Shown in pieces: positions 1 through 26,100 of a DNA stretch of 64,000 bases. Source of the DNA: Lepus europaeus (lineage: Eukaryota > Chordata > Mammalia > Lagomorpha > Leporidae); assembly GCF_033115175.1 (NCBI RefSeq), contig NC_084829.1:15264496-15328495 (forward strand). Reading direction: 5' to 3'. The translations under genes were made by a program, and so were the position numbers. The notes under the pieces are model-generated. The model had not been told where the DNA came from, did not search any database, and saw only the letters and a program-made list of their open reading frames with translations. How positions within the stretch are numbered: the stretch's first letter is position 1; each line of letters opens with the position of its first letter.

Positions 1-170
1 ATCTAGGATTTTTACCTGGGTGGCAGGGGCCCAAGAAGTTGGCCATCTTCTGCTGCTCTCCCACATGCATTAACAGGGAGCTGGAATGGAAGTGGAGCAG
101 CTGGGGCTTGCACCAGGACTCGTATATAGGATGCCAGCTTCACAGGTAGCAGCTTAACGTGCTGCCCCTC
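1..170 (-). repeat. C-SINE fragment
   Basis: Reverse-oriented lagomorph C-SINE: the ggcccaag..ttggccatcttctgctgc and cattaacagggagctgg landmarks, cut by the window edge. Confidence 0.75.
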
Positions 171-192
171 AGTGCAGGCCCCTTTTCTTTTC

Positions 193-268
193 TTTAAAGC
201 ATATTCTACCCAGTTTTCACTGGTAGGTTTTTTAAAGCATACTCTATCTAGGTTTCATTGGTAGGTTT
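193..268. repeat. 38-bp tandem duplication
   Basis: Two imperfect copies (193-230 and 231-268), each starting TTTAAAGCAT and ending TGGTAGGTTT. Confidence 0.7.
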
Positions 269-1546
269 CATTGCCAAAATCCAACAGCTTGGCCAGGGCA
301 TGTTGGGAACAGTGGCCCCTGTAGCCCTTCTGCATCCTGGGCTGTTGATGTCGCCTTCATCCCCATCCATCAGTGTAAAAATTAGGTCCCTCCTCATGAT
401 TCTGTTTTTATTTTTACTGGCTAGTGTCGTCAGGGAAAGGGTGGACTGGAGAAATTTTTTGGCCTGGTCAGAAGTCCATCTTGTCCTACTTGGGGAGAGC
501 AGACCCAATGCCGACATCTCCATGTTACCTGCTGTGACCGTGCTGATTACAGCCCTGCTGCTCTGGTCCTGCTCCCAGGTTTCCTCAATGGGGAGATGTT
601 CTCTGGCGTGCGCTGTAACAGCCCCTCTGCCCAGCCACTTCCGTGCCTCCCTACCTCCGCTGCTCCCCACTAAGTGCAGGTTTTGTCCTGTGTGCATGGT
701 TCCCTCTCCTGCCCCTAGAATTGGAGGGTACACACATTGGTGCAGTTGAGGAGTCCAAGCACCCTATCAGCGCAGGGAAGGCATGGACCTTAGAAGAAGA
801 CTTATCTTTGAAAAATAAACTGTGGTTTGCAGGACTTGTCAAAGCAGCCACCATCTGCCGATTGCTGAACCAAGGCAGGCAGCTGTCCTACCAAAGCCAA
901 CAGATTAGCTGGGGTGTTGGTACTCGGCGTGCAGCAGCAACAGAGGGTGTGATGTCTGACCGTATGGGCACCATGGCTCTCCCTGGGGAGCTGTCGAGGG
1001 GCAGCATGTGGCTTCTGTGGCCAGAGTGTGACCAGATGCGATTCAGAGTGACGTTGCCTACCTGCTGAGTTACTGAGTATTGAGGACTCTGAACAGACAG
1101 ATCCTGCCCACGTTTGCCTTTCAAGATCCTCTGTGGATCACCAGTTCTGGCTTCTCATGGCTTCTCATGGCTTCTCTGTCTTCCTGGGGCTGCAGCCTTT
1201 ATCTTACCCTTTCCCTGGGGCCAGCTGAGGAACTCTGCCTAAAAGTGCCAGATGCCTGCTAAACTGCTGTCCCTTGGAAGGTGTCCTTTTGTCCTTCAGA
1301 TGTGTGTGCTTGTGCTTATGGCCTCGGGCAGGCCTTCGCTCTGCCGCTGGTAGCCAGTGGGTCCATTGCTCAGCGGCAGCATCCTCCTCTTTCTGCTGTC
1401 TGCTTACATGACTTGGGCCGTGGCCTGGTGACACACAGTGGCCCTCAGCCGCAGAGACGCCCAGAGCGGGGCCTGTGGCGGCGTATGCCGATCGTAAGTG
1501 TGCGTACAGCTCTTGATGCCTACATCCACATCTGCTTTGTTCTCAG
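269..1546. other. JARID2 intron, no other feature recognised
   Basis: Non-repetitive intron. A small triple GGCTTCTCAT repeat lies near 1148-1175. The open frames show no protein family signature. Confidence 0.6.
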
Positions 1547-15637
<14,091 letters not shown>

Positions 15638-16060
15638 AGATGCAGACACCGCGTCGATTTCTATATATTTTTTGTAATTATTCTATTCTAGTTTGGAGTA
15701 CTTGCTGTAGGATACAAGCTGTCTTTGCACTAGCTCTGAAGAAGACTTTCTTCTGGTTTTAGAGAACTGATTTTGTTCTAGCATTAAACCGTTGAACCAT
15801 TGTTTTGTACTTAGAATACCTAGACACTGCAGTCCGATTTTGCAGCTGCCGTATACTCCCTGTTTTAAACCCTTGGGGCTGTATTAATTTGTATTGCCCC
15901 TGTGGCTGACAGAAAGCCTTTTTGTTTTGATTTTTTTTTGTAACTGTTGGGGGAAAAAGGCTTTTTAACCCATTTTTGAAGAGGGTGAAGTTTGGAGAAC
16001 AAATTTTAAAACCATCAGTCATGTGAGCAGATTTTTCTAGATTGGAAAAGGGATAGGAAA

Positions 16061-16080
16061 CACACACACACACACACACA
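16061..16080. repeat. (CA)n microsatellite in JARID2 3' UTR
   Basis: About ten CA units. Confidence 0.9.
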
Positions 16081-16916
16081 GAAAACTTGAGAAACGGCTT
16101 CGTCTGGCCGTCTGTTCTTCTGTCACGTGCGACATGAGCTTGTGTCTGAGGCCGGAGAAGCCGCGCCGCGTCTGCTCGGGCAGTGGTGGCAGCTGGAGGC
16201 GGACGCTGTTTCCTGACCACGGGCAAGACGAGGAGACGGGAGTGACTCGGTTCTCTCACCAGCACACCACTATGCATCTGTCTGAGGAAGAAGACCGCCT
16301 GCCTGGGAGGGGTCACGTGAGGGAGACCTGTGCCTGATTCCATTAGGAAATCCATTCTGTTATTTTTGGTGCTGTTGGCTCCTTTATCAGAAACCCTTCG
16401 ATAGCGTCCCTCCGGAAACACCAGGAACACAAGGTGAAGCCCCGCGTGCGCCCCGCCGTCGCGTGCACTCTGACATTCCATCCGCATCGCCCGCCTCCCG
16501 CCGCACCTGCCCCGCTCGGCGTCCTCTCTCCGGCCGTGTTCCTTTGTATCACTTAGAGCCACTAGGAGGGCTGCAGTTCTTTTTGAATGTGAAAATGCAT
16601 TTGTGCTCATCTTGTCTATTTTTCTCTTCATGTTGTAACAAAAAGGAAAAGAAAATAGAAAAAAAGAATCCCATCCCTTTTGTACATATGCCTGTAAATT
16701 GTTTTAAATACTTGAGCCTTTTTCTCAGTGGGGGCGGGGCGGGGGGGGAGAAGACGAGATGAAGAAAAGCCTTACATTTCAGTTTCTTCATCGGTTGGAT
16801 TGGATGCTTACAGGGTTTTTCTTGTAACGTTTATAAGTGCTGCTTACATCACTGAACAACAACACAATAATGGCGTAGCTGTTGCCCGTCTCCGGTTGTG
16901 TGTACAGTATGTGTGG

Positions 16917-16922
16917 AATAAA
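16917..16922 (+). promoter_or_regulatory. JARID2: JARID2 poly(A) signal AATAAA
   Basis: A perfect AATAAA in GTGTGGAATAAAAAAGGG, about 1.28 kb after the stop codon. Confidence 0.8.
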
Positions 16923-17277
16923 AAAGGGAAGCTGTTTTCACAAGCGGTTCTTTGTTTCCTACTTGGAGTCACCGACCCCATAGCTGCCCACACTGCACTG
17001 AGCTTGCCCGTGGGGACTGCCGCCTTCACCGTGCCGGCTGTTGTGGAGACTGAACTGTGGGAATCCTAGCTGACCTAAGAGTCAAGCGTCGCCAGCGTGC
17101 GTGTCCAGTGTTCTGCCTTGCTGTGTCCTCCCCTCCTCGACAGTGACTCCTGCCTCCGGCTCACAGGTTGACGTTTAATTTATTAGCGCTGCTCTGCACC
17201 CTCCCTGGGGAGGGAGACTTCATGTGGTTTATTGCCAGTTTTTGTTTACTTTTCAGGTTTGTACTACAAGGTTTAAT

Positions 17278-17283
17278 AATAAA
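17278..17283 (+). promoter_or_regulatory. JARID2: Possible distal JARID2 poly(A) signal
   Basis: A second plus-strand AATAAA, in an AT-rich setting 361 bp beyond the first. If used, it would lengthen the JARID2 3' UTR towards DTNBP1. Usage cannot be judged from sequence. Confidence 0.35.
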
Positions 17284-17709
17284 ACAACATTTTTTTGGCT
17301 ATTTGTCTGTCTGGTGGAAGCGGGATGACTGCAGCTCTCTTTTCTCATCCCTGGGAGAGGGTGGAGAGGCCCCCTTTGGTCAGGGAGCGGAGCCGAGGGC
17401 CGTGCCACAGGCAGCTGAAGGCCAAAGCAGGCGGCTCGCGCGGCCCCCAGCCGGAGCCTGCCTCTCCCCAGGCTGTCGGAGGACAGCGGCTGCAGCCCTT
17501 GGCTTGGGGACGAAAGCCAGGCTGGGTCAGAACGGAGCCTGCCTGCAGCCGGCTCTGTTGAGGGGAACTAGAATCCCTCAGAAGCAGCAGTGCGGAGCCC
17601 ACCTCTCCCGCCCAGGCCCTGCCCTCACGCGCCGCCCTGGGTGGCGCAAGGGCTCTGTGGTGGCTTCAGCACGTGCGTGCCCACAGGCCTCTGCACAGAC
17701 TGGCTGCAC

Positions 17710-17850
17710 GCCTGTGGTTTCAGCTCAACTTTATTCTCTCCTGTCAGTTTCTCACACATCATTGGCAACTGTGTAAAAATCCAGAACCCCACACCAACCG
17801 GACTCGACAGGCGGACTTGCGCTCCCAGCTCAGGGGTCCTTCTCGGGTGC
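17710..17850 (-). other. DTNBP1: DTNBP1 3' UTR
   Basis: A short untranslated tail between the stop codon and a minus-strand AATAAA. The exact end is inferred as about 20 nt past the signal. Confidence 0.75.
17730..17735 (-). promoter_or_regulatory. DTNBP1: DTNBP1 poly(A) signal
   Basis: TTTATT on the plus strand, which reads AATAAA on the minus strand, 116 bp past the stop codon. Confidence 0.78.
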
Positions 17851-18086
17851 TCAGCGCGCAGAGTCGCTGTCATCACTGGCCTCTGCAGTGGCCTCACAGT
17901 CGGGCTGCAGCGTGGCCAAGGCCGTGTCCACCTGCACCTCCTCCTCGTCAGACTGCACGAGGGGGGACTCGCTGGCCTCCTGGGCGGCCAGGCTGGTCCG
18001 GGTGCAGGGTGAGGAAGGCGGCTCAGCGAGGAACGGCGAGGGGCATGGGACCTCAAGGGTGATGCCGCAGGGTTGGGGTTCAGGCC
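17851..18086 (-). CDS. DTNBP1: DTNBP1 terminal coding exon (acidic PEST-like tail)
   Basis: Acceptor TTCCTTGCAG, stop TGA at 17853-17851. About 78 residues: a divergent Pro/Ser/Cys-rich stretch, then the conserved [20 protein letters not shown], ending SDDSDSAR. Human dysbindin ends in EDSDS, so this copy has two extra residues after the usual end. Confidence 0.93.
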
Positions 18087-21000
18087 CTGCAAGGAAGAGC
18101 AGAAACTTCAAGTTGCCTTGGACAGCAGCCCGCTCAAGTCGGCTAGAGTGAGGGGTCTGCAGAGCGGAGCTGCCCCTTCTGCCCTTCGGGGCGACAGGAT
18201 CCCTGGGACCACCAGTGTGGGGCGCCCTTCAGGCCCACAGCAGGCACATCACACACGTCACAGCCGCTGGCCTCCGTTCTCCCAGAAACTCCTGGGACTT
18301 GGTGTTATCTGCAGCTGCACCAGGGGTGGGCCCGGCCCCCTCTCCAGTGCCATGACCTCAAGCCCAGGGCCCATCCCTTCTTGCGACGAGACCCTGCACT
18401 GAAGTGTGAAAACCATGGCAATGGAACGTTCTAGAGGTGTTCCTGGTGGTGGTGGTGGCGTGGGGGGGGTCTTTCCCTTTTCCTCTGGGGAAAAAGGTGA
18501 AAACAAAGACGCAGCCAGAAGTGGCTGGAGAGTGGCACGGCACTGAGCCCAGGTCGAGGTCCCTGGGCCTGTCAGTTTCGGAACAAACAGGAATCAAGCT
18601 CAGGGAGGCAGGCGCACGGTGGAACTGTGCCTGAGCCGCCAGCACGGGTTTGTAAGATGCAGGCCGAGCGCTGTGCTTGACGGGGGAACACACAGGTGCT
18701 AGCAGGGCGGCCACCGAGTGTGTGAGCTGCACAGAGCTGCCTGCGCTTCACTCCTGCCTACAGGAACCAGGCCAGCAGAAGACAGGTGTGCACACTCGGG
18801 TGCCAGGAGGTGCTGGCTGAGCTGGGAGAGGGCCACACTGGGTCCTCCCTCTGCAGAGTCCGTGTGTCAGCCTTACCTGTGACAGGGGACTGCGCAGCGC
18901 CCTCCTCTCCACCTGAGTTCAAGAAGACATCCAGGGCCTCCTGGTCGGAGATGTCCATCAGGTCCATCTGCTCCAGCATGTCCACGTTCACCTCCATGGA
19001 CGACATGCTGCCCATGGGCTCTGGGAACACAGGGCACGCACATCAGTCACGCCTCTGTCCTCACTGTGACCGCAGGATGGGTGGCCAAGGGCCACAGGGC
19101 TATGTATGACATCACTGCGGGCCACTCAGCATTATCAACGCTTGATCAATCTATAGCCTGCTAATTAACGAGTCCTGCCTACCACCCATCCCTGCCTTAG
19201 AAGATGGGGTTCCAGTGGCACACTTCAATCTGGAACTTGACAGCTGCCCAGTCACCCTTGGTTACAGTTCTGCCTACGCTGTGCAGCGGTCACTCCGTTC
19301 CCAGCCCTGGGTTTGCAGGCACTGGAGGCAGATGCATTCCCAGGGGTCAGCAGTTCTTGGGCAGCACAGGGAGCTGCCCCCGGGGCCACCGTTACCAGAC
19401 ACGACTGTGCTGTTGGAGCTTCCCCAGGCATTCTGGGCAGAAACGATGCCACGCTCTAGCAAGTCTGCCCTGCCGCGGGGACATCTCAGGCCCAGCAGTT
19501 CAGAGTCGTCTGTCTACAGGAGAGCTGCCTGCAGACCGGCGAAGGTGCAGCCCTCCTGGACGCCCAGGCTGTCTGGGCCCAGGCACCTCACAGTCTGGAG
19601 TGCACACAGGTACAAGCCAGTGAGGTCCTCCCAGGCTTGACAGGGCCTGGCAGACACAAATGCTAACCCAGGAGCAGAGATGAAGGCAATTCTGATGCAC
19701 GCAGCATTCACAGCACACCCAGAAACAGACGCGTGCGAGAGGGGACGTTGGCTCCCCTTCCCACGAGTGCCAGGTGCCCACTGCCACACTGTGACGCAAT
19801 GAAGGGCTGTCACAGTGAAGTCAGAGCGGTGTTTGAGAAAGAGTCAAGTAGCTTCTAGACAGGAAAAGTGTAATCACTGACATTCAGGGCTCCAGGCACA
19901 TGGTAAATAACCAGAACTCCACAGAAAATTAATGAACTAGAAGACAAGGAATACCCCCTCCCCATATACCCGGAAGCGAAGTTGAAGACGTGTTCACAGT
20001 TCCGAAAGAGGGTGGAAGAACTGTTCCAAGCATGCTAACAGCAAGCCTCACTACACCAACTGCACTGAACATCAAAGGTTCTCTAAAAGACAGCCACAGA
20101 GAAAGAGCAGATTACAAAAGAGCAAGAAATAATGAGGCTGACAGGCAATTCTGAACGGGAAAAGCCAGAAGGCAGGAGAACAGTAAGTTCCAAAAGGTGA
20201 CATAACTGTCATCTGTGAGATAATTAGGTCCCAGTGAAGATCAAGTGTAGGATACGCACTTCAGACCAAGAACACCCTCTCCGGAGCCTGCGCTCACTGC
20301 AGGCAGAAAGGAGATGTGAGTGCAAGCCAGAGGTTTCTGTGCTGAATGAAACTGCACAGCCATCATGGCAGCGGGGGAGGGCTCTGCACGGAGCAAAGCA
20401 GCCTTGTTTGATTTGGGAGGGGGCAAGAGTCTATCTTGGGGGCCGGTACTGTGGCGCAGTGGGTAAAGCTGCCTCCTGCAGTGCTGGTATCCCATATGGG
20501 TGCCGGTTGTAGTCCTGGCTGCTCCTCTTCCGATCCAGCTCTCTGCTGTGGCCTGGGAAAGCAGTGGAAGATGGCTGAAGTCCTTGGGCCCCTGCACCCA
20601 CGTGGGAGACCCGGAAAAAACTCCTGGCTCCTGGCTTCGGATTGGCGCAGCTCCGGCCGTGGTGGACAATGGGGGAGTGAACCATCGGAAGCAAGACCTC
20701 TCTCTGTCTCTGCTTCTCTGTAGCTCTGCCTTTCAAATAAATTAATTAAAAAAAAAAAAAAGTGTGTCTTGGACACAAAATCATGGAAAGTCCAGCACTA
20801 AAGAGCTGGAAGAATATGACTTCTGTATTTTAGGTGGGAGCAGATCTCCCATGCTATGTGGCAACACCCAGTGCAGCAGTGTCGGGAGCTGGCTGTTCAG
20901 AACTGGCCCCGGTGTTGACTTTGGGTGTGTCAGCATCACAGCGTGGTCCTGACACCCACATGGGACACTGGTGCGTTGTCCTTGACTTCCGAGGCTGGGT

Positions 21001-23099
21001 GGGTGGTGGCAGAATGAAGGCTCAGTGGTCAGTCTTGTTCCTCCTGCCGGCCCTGTCCCAAGGGGCGCTGGGCAGACGGCCTGCACAATTCCTTCTATGG
21101 GTACAGCGGCCTTTCAGAACGCTTTTCTGGTTTCTGCTTCCACTTCACTTGTGAATGGAGCACCTCTCTAAAAGGCCAAGAATGGGGCCAGTGCGGTTGT
21201 AGCAGGTAAAACTGCTGGCATCCCATCTGGGCGACATTCATGTCCTGGCTGCTCCACTTCTGATCCAGTTTGCTGCTAATGCTTCTGGGAAAGCAGCAGA
21301 GGATGGCCCAAGTGCTTGGGCCCCTGCACCCATTGGGGAGACCAGAAGAAGCTCCTGGCTTAGGACCAGCCCAGCTCCGGCCTTTGCAGCCATTTGGGAA
21401 GGGAGCTAGCAAATGGAAGCCCTCCCTCTCTAACTCAGCCTTTCAAATCAATCAATAAATCTTTAAAAAATAAAAATAAATAAAAAATTTTAAAAGGCCA
21501 GGAGTGTAACTCTAAAGATAGACGAGAGAAAAAGGGGACAGAGAAGCAGAAAGCAAGCGTTCAGGTCAACAGCACTGTACAAGGCAGTGATGAAGCCAGG
21601 CGGCTCCCTAACCACATCAGGTGCAAGTGAACCAAACGTGGCAGTTAATGGAGAGCGCCTGTACAACCGCTTTAAACAGGAAATCCTGCTCTGTTCTGTA
21701 TATAGGAGGCACTACTGAAACAAAGACACAGAAACAGTGAAAGATTTTTTTTTAAATAGAAACCATATGTGGATGAACAATTTAAGAAAACAGATACAGC
21801 TAATGAGTATCAAACAACGGATTTTAAGAGGAAGTAAAAGTGGGGCCGGCACTGTGGCTCACTTGGTTAATCCTCCACCTGCGGCGCCAGCATCCCATAT
21901 GGGCACCGGGCTCTAGTCCCGGTTGCCCCTCTTCCAGTCCAGCTCTCTGCTGTGGCCCGGGAAGGCAGTAGAGGATGGCCCAAGTGCTTGGGCTCCTGCA
22001 CCCGCATGGAGACCAGGAAGCAGCTCCTGGCTCCTGGCTTTGGATCGGTGCAGCGCCAGCCATAGCGGCCATTTTGGGGGTGAAACAATGGAAGGAAGAC
22101 CTTGCTCTCTCTGTCTATAACTCTGCCTGTCAAAAATAATTTTTTTTTAAAAAAGAGGAAGTAAAGATTTTTAAAAATCTCTACATGACTATTTGTGGGC
22201 ATGTACTCTCTGGGAGGGAGTTATTAATGTAACTCTTTGATGTCTGACATTAGCCCCAAAATCAGTAGCTGTTCTCCAATCACAGTGAAATACAATTAAA
22301 AGTCAGTAACAGGATCGATGCTATGGGGCAGTAGGCTAAGCTGCAGGGGCCCAAGGACTTGGACCATCTTCTGCTTTCCCAGGCACATTAGCAGGGAGTG
22401 GATTGGAAGTGGAGTAGCCAGGACTTGAACTGGTGCTCACAGAGGATGCCGGTGCTGCAAGCCAGGGCTTTAATCCACTGCACCACAGCACCAGCCCCAA
22501 GCCTGAACCTTTAATACATACAGGAGCAAGTGTCTGGCGCAGTAGTTAAGACACAACTTGGGACATCTGCATCCGTATCGGAGTTTAAGCCCTGGATCTG
22601 CTTCTAGCTTCCTGCTAACATGCGTCCTGGGAGCAGGTGGTGGCAGTTAAGTTCTTGGTTCCGGCACAAATTACTCAGGTTTACAATGCCAAAGGAAATC
22701 TGGCCACAAAGTACAGCAAAGGCAGTAGAAGCTCTATGGGCAATTTATGCCAGTCAATTTGACAATTCCATGGAAATTCTGCCTAAATAAACAAGAAATA
22801 ATCTCTGGAGCCATCAGAAAACAGGTACCTCTTCAAGAAAAGTTCCAGGGCTGGCACTATGGCACAGGTTAATCCCCTTTGTGGCGCCAGCATCCCAATG
22901 GGCACCGGTTCGAGTCCCGGCTGCTCCTCTCCTGATCCAGCTCTCTGCTATGGCCTGGGAAAGCAGTGGAAGATGGCCCACGTCCTTGGGCCCCTGCACT
23001 CAACATGGGAGACCCAGGAAAAGCTCCTGGCTTTTGGCTTCAAATCGGCGCAGCTCTGGCCATTGTGGCTGTTTGGGGAGTGAAACAGAGGATGGAAGA

Positions 23100-23149
<50 letters not shown>

Positions 23150-26100
23150 ATTTTAGCTCTCAAATAAATAATAAAATCTTAAACAAAAAATGCAGAAGTC
23201 CCTGGTTCCAGACAGGGCCTGAGGCCAGCTCTAGCCCCTCAGAAATGAACCTTGAGAGCAGTACACTCAAGATGGCGGAATAGGCAGGGAGCACACTAGT
23301 CCGGGAGAGACAGTTTAATATAAGTGGAGATACTGCAGGGTCAAGGAAGAGTAGGGGATGAAACAGCAGAGGAAACTCTTCCGGAACTAGTGATTCACAG
23401 TGGACCTGCGTGGAGAGCGTGGGAGCCCAAGTTCGGGACACCAGCGGCAGACTCAACGCACCAGCGCTGGAACGCGAGGTGAGCCGAACCACAATAGCCC
23501 GAGACACCAGCGGGCAAGCGGAAAGAGGAGGCTAGAGGGAACGAGGCTTGAAACTCCGTGGGGAAAAGTTCACCAGGCTAACTAGAAGAGAGAGAGAAAA
23601 AAAAATAAAAAAAGTGACTGATACGGACACAAGTTTCTCTCTCTCCGCTCACCTCTCAAAGGCGAGCAAGACAGAGCAGGCGCCATTTTGGACATACGTC
23701 ATAAGCAGGGCGACCTCAGGTCTGCACCAGCCCTGAGCCTAGCAGAAAAACCTGACTCTGGGGGGAGGGGTGAAATAACAGGAGATTAGCATCTAACTTG
23801 GCAACCCAGTGGGAGACTGCAGGAGAATTGGAGCCCACACTGAGGGCAGCAGAGATTCCCTGTGTGGTCCTTGGGAAAGAGCTTCCAATCTCTGGCTCCT
23901 GTGGGTATATCATTTGCCTGCTAACTACCTCCAATTACGTTCAGCTGTGCGGAATTACTTCCCTTTTGAATCAAAAAAAGAAAGAGAGATTTACCACACC
24001 TAACCTGGAAGTGTCATCCTTGACACACCCTCAACCCTGAGGAACCAAACACAGCTCTCAGTCCACACTCATCTCAAGCCTCTAAGGCTCCACTGAAAGC
24101 AGACAGTCCACTTAATATAGTGCCATAGTGTAACAAGAAAAAACACCACAGTGAAGAAACCAAATATCTCCAACATGCAAAACAACAAATGCAAAAACCA
24201 AGCTAACAAGAACAAGGAAGAAACTATGATGCCCCCAAATGAAAAAGACACCCCAATTCAAGATTATGAAGATGATGAGATCGAAGAAATGCAAGAAGCA
24301 GATCTCAAAAAATTGATAAGAACATTAAGAAGTTCTCAAAAATAAATTCTTGAACTACAGAAATCCTTCATGGACAAGATAGAAAATCTCTCTCGTGAAA
24401 GTGAAATATTAAGGAGGAATCAAAATGAAATGAAACAACTAGTGGAACAAGAAACTCTGATAGTGACTAGAAATCATAATGAAATGAAGAGTTCAATAGA
24501 TCAAATGACAAACACATTAGAGAGCCTTAAAAACAGAATGGGCGAAGCAGAAGAGAGAATATCAGACTTAGAAGACAGAGAACAGGAAAGGAAACAGGCA
24601 AACCAAAGAAAAGAAGAAGAAATTAGAAATCTAAAAAATATTGTCGGGAATCTACAGGATACTATTAAAAAACCCAACATTCGGGTTCTAGGAGTTCCTG
24701 AAGGCATGGAGAGGGAGAAAGGATTAGAAGGCATTTTCAGTGAGATACTAGCAGAAAATTTCCCAGGTTTGGAGAAGGACAGAGGCATCTTAGTACAGGA
24801 AGCTTATAGAACCCCTAATAAACATGACCAGAAGAGATCCTCACCACGACATGTTGTAATCAAACTCACCACAGTGAAACATAAAGAAAAGATCCTAAAA
24901 GGTGCAAGAGAGAAACGTCAGATCACTCTTAGAGGATCTCCAATTAGACTCACAGCAGACTTCTCATCAGAAACCCTACAAGCTAGAAGGGAATGGCGAG
25001 ACATAGCCCAGGTACTAAGAGAGAAAAACTGCCAGCCCAGAATACTATATCCTGCAAAGCTCTCATTTGTGAATGAAGGTGAAATTAAGACTTTTCATAG
25101 CAAACAGAAACTGAAACAATTTGTTGCCACTCATCCTGCCCTGCAAAAGATGCTTCAAGATGTCTTACACACAGAAACACAGAAACATGGTCACCAATTT
25201 GAAAGAAGGTAAAGGAAGGAAACCTCACAGCAAAAGATCACAGGAAGCTCAATTTCTCTTTGACATAGAATTAAACTCTGATGCTCTGTTAAAGCAATGT
25301 GTTAAAGTAATCTATTATGTTCTCTTGATGTCTGTTAAATTCTAATTGTTCAAAAACAGCTGAATTTTTATTAAGAGCTATGGGTTATTTAAATATGTGC
25401 TTTTTTCAAAAATTTGAATAATCACCTTGTAACAATGATCAAACTTGGTCTATGTTATGTCATGATTTTAAGAAATCTTATTTCAACCAGATATTTTGGA
25501 TTTTGAGCCTTCTTGGCATTCTTGACAGGCATTCAAAAAATCAAAGTTTCAAACAATCTGGTCTCTAAAATTTCCAGTAAATCCTGGACTTTGGTTTTTC
25601 CAGTTTGGGCCCAACTGAAAAAATCGAAGGACCTATGTCTCTCATCTTATAGAGACACCAACTAATCAGTCTATTTGGAGTATATTAGAAGTACTGTCAA
25701 GATGTGATGTGGTACCAGACTTTAAGTTTCTATAATGGAAAATGCTATTAATACAAATGTTTGAGAATTAAAAAGTCTAATGATCTTGTGTTACTAGACA
25801 TGATAGTTATCTTAATGAGAAAGCCCCAGAGGCTTAAAGGGTTAAATACTTGTAAAATCCTACAGGTGCTTTCAAAAATACTGTGAAGTAAGCAAGTGCC
25901 TCTTGTTGGTTGCTGAGTTTATAATTTTAAACATGGCGACTTAAAGTCTTTTGTCATCCACAGTTATATATGATCTGCTGCTCATAAAACTAAAGCGTTG
26001 TTGGTTCTGTGTTTAGCTGTCCCCCTATAGGTTCCTATGGACTTTTTCCAGCCACTTTTATTGTATTCAGTACTTTGGGATGGCTCTGTAAACAGATGAA

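Larger units (their letters stand above)
15638..16940 (+). other. JARID2: JARID2 3' UTR
   Basis: About 1.3 kb of untranslated sequence after the stop, with AT-rich stretches, a (CA)n run at 16061-16080 and a G-run near 16729-16750. It ends at a canonical poly(A) signal at 16917-16922. The 3' boundary is inferred from the signal plus about 15-20 nt. Confidence 0.8.

Noticed and set aside
1..1546. An earlier JARID2 exon
   Set aside because: No segment encodes the residues expected just before GRSVSL.
15759..16631. 290-codon minus-strand frame
   Set aside because: Lies antisense to the JARID2 3' UTR, includes a (GT)n-encoded Val/Cys run, and has no family signature.
20439..20520. tRNA gene-like A and B boxes in SINE heads
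   Set aside because: These belong to tRNA-derived C-SINEs and lack a foldable tRNA body.
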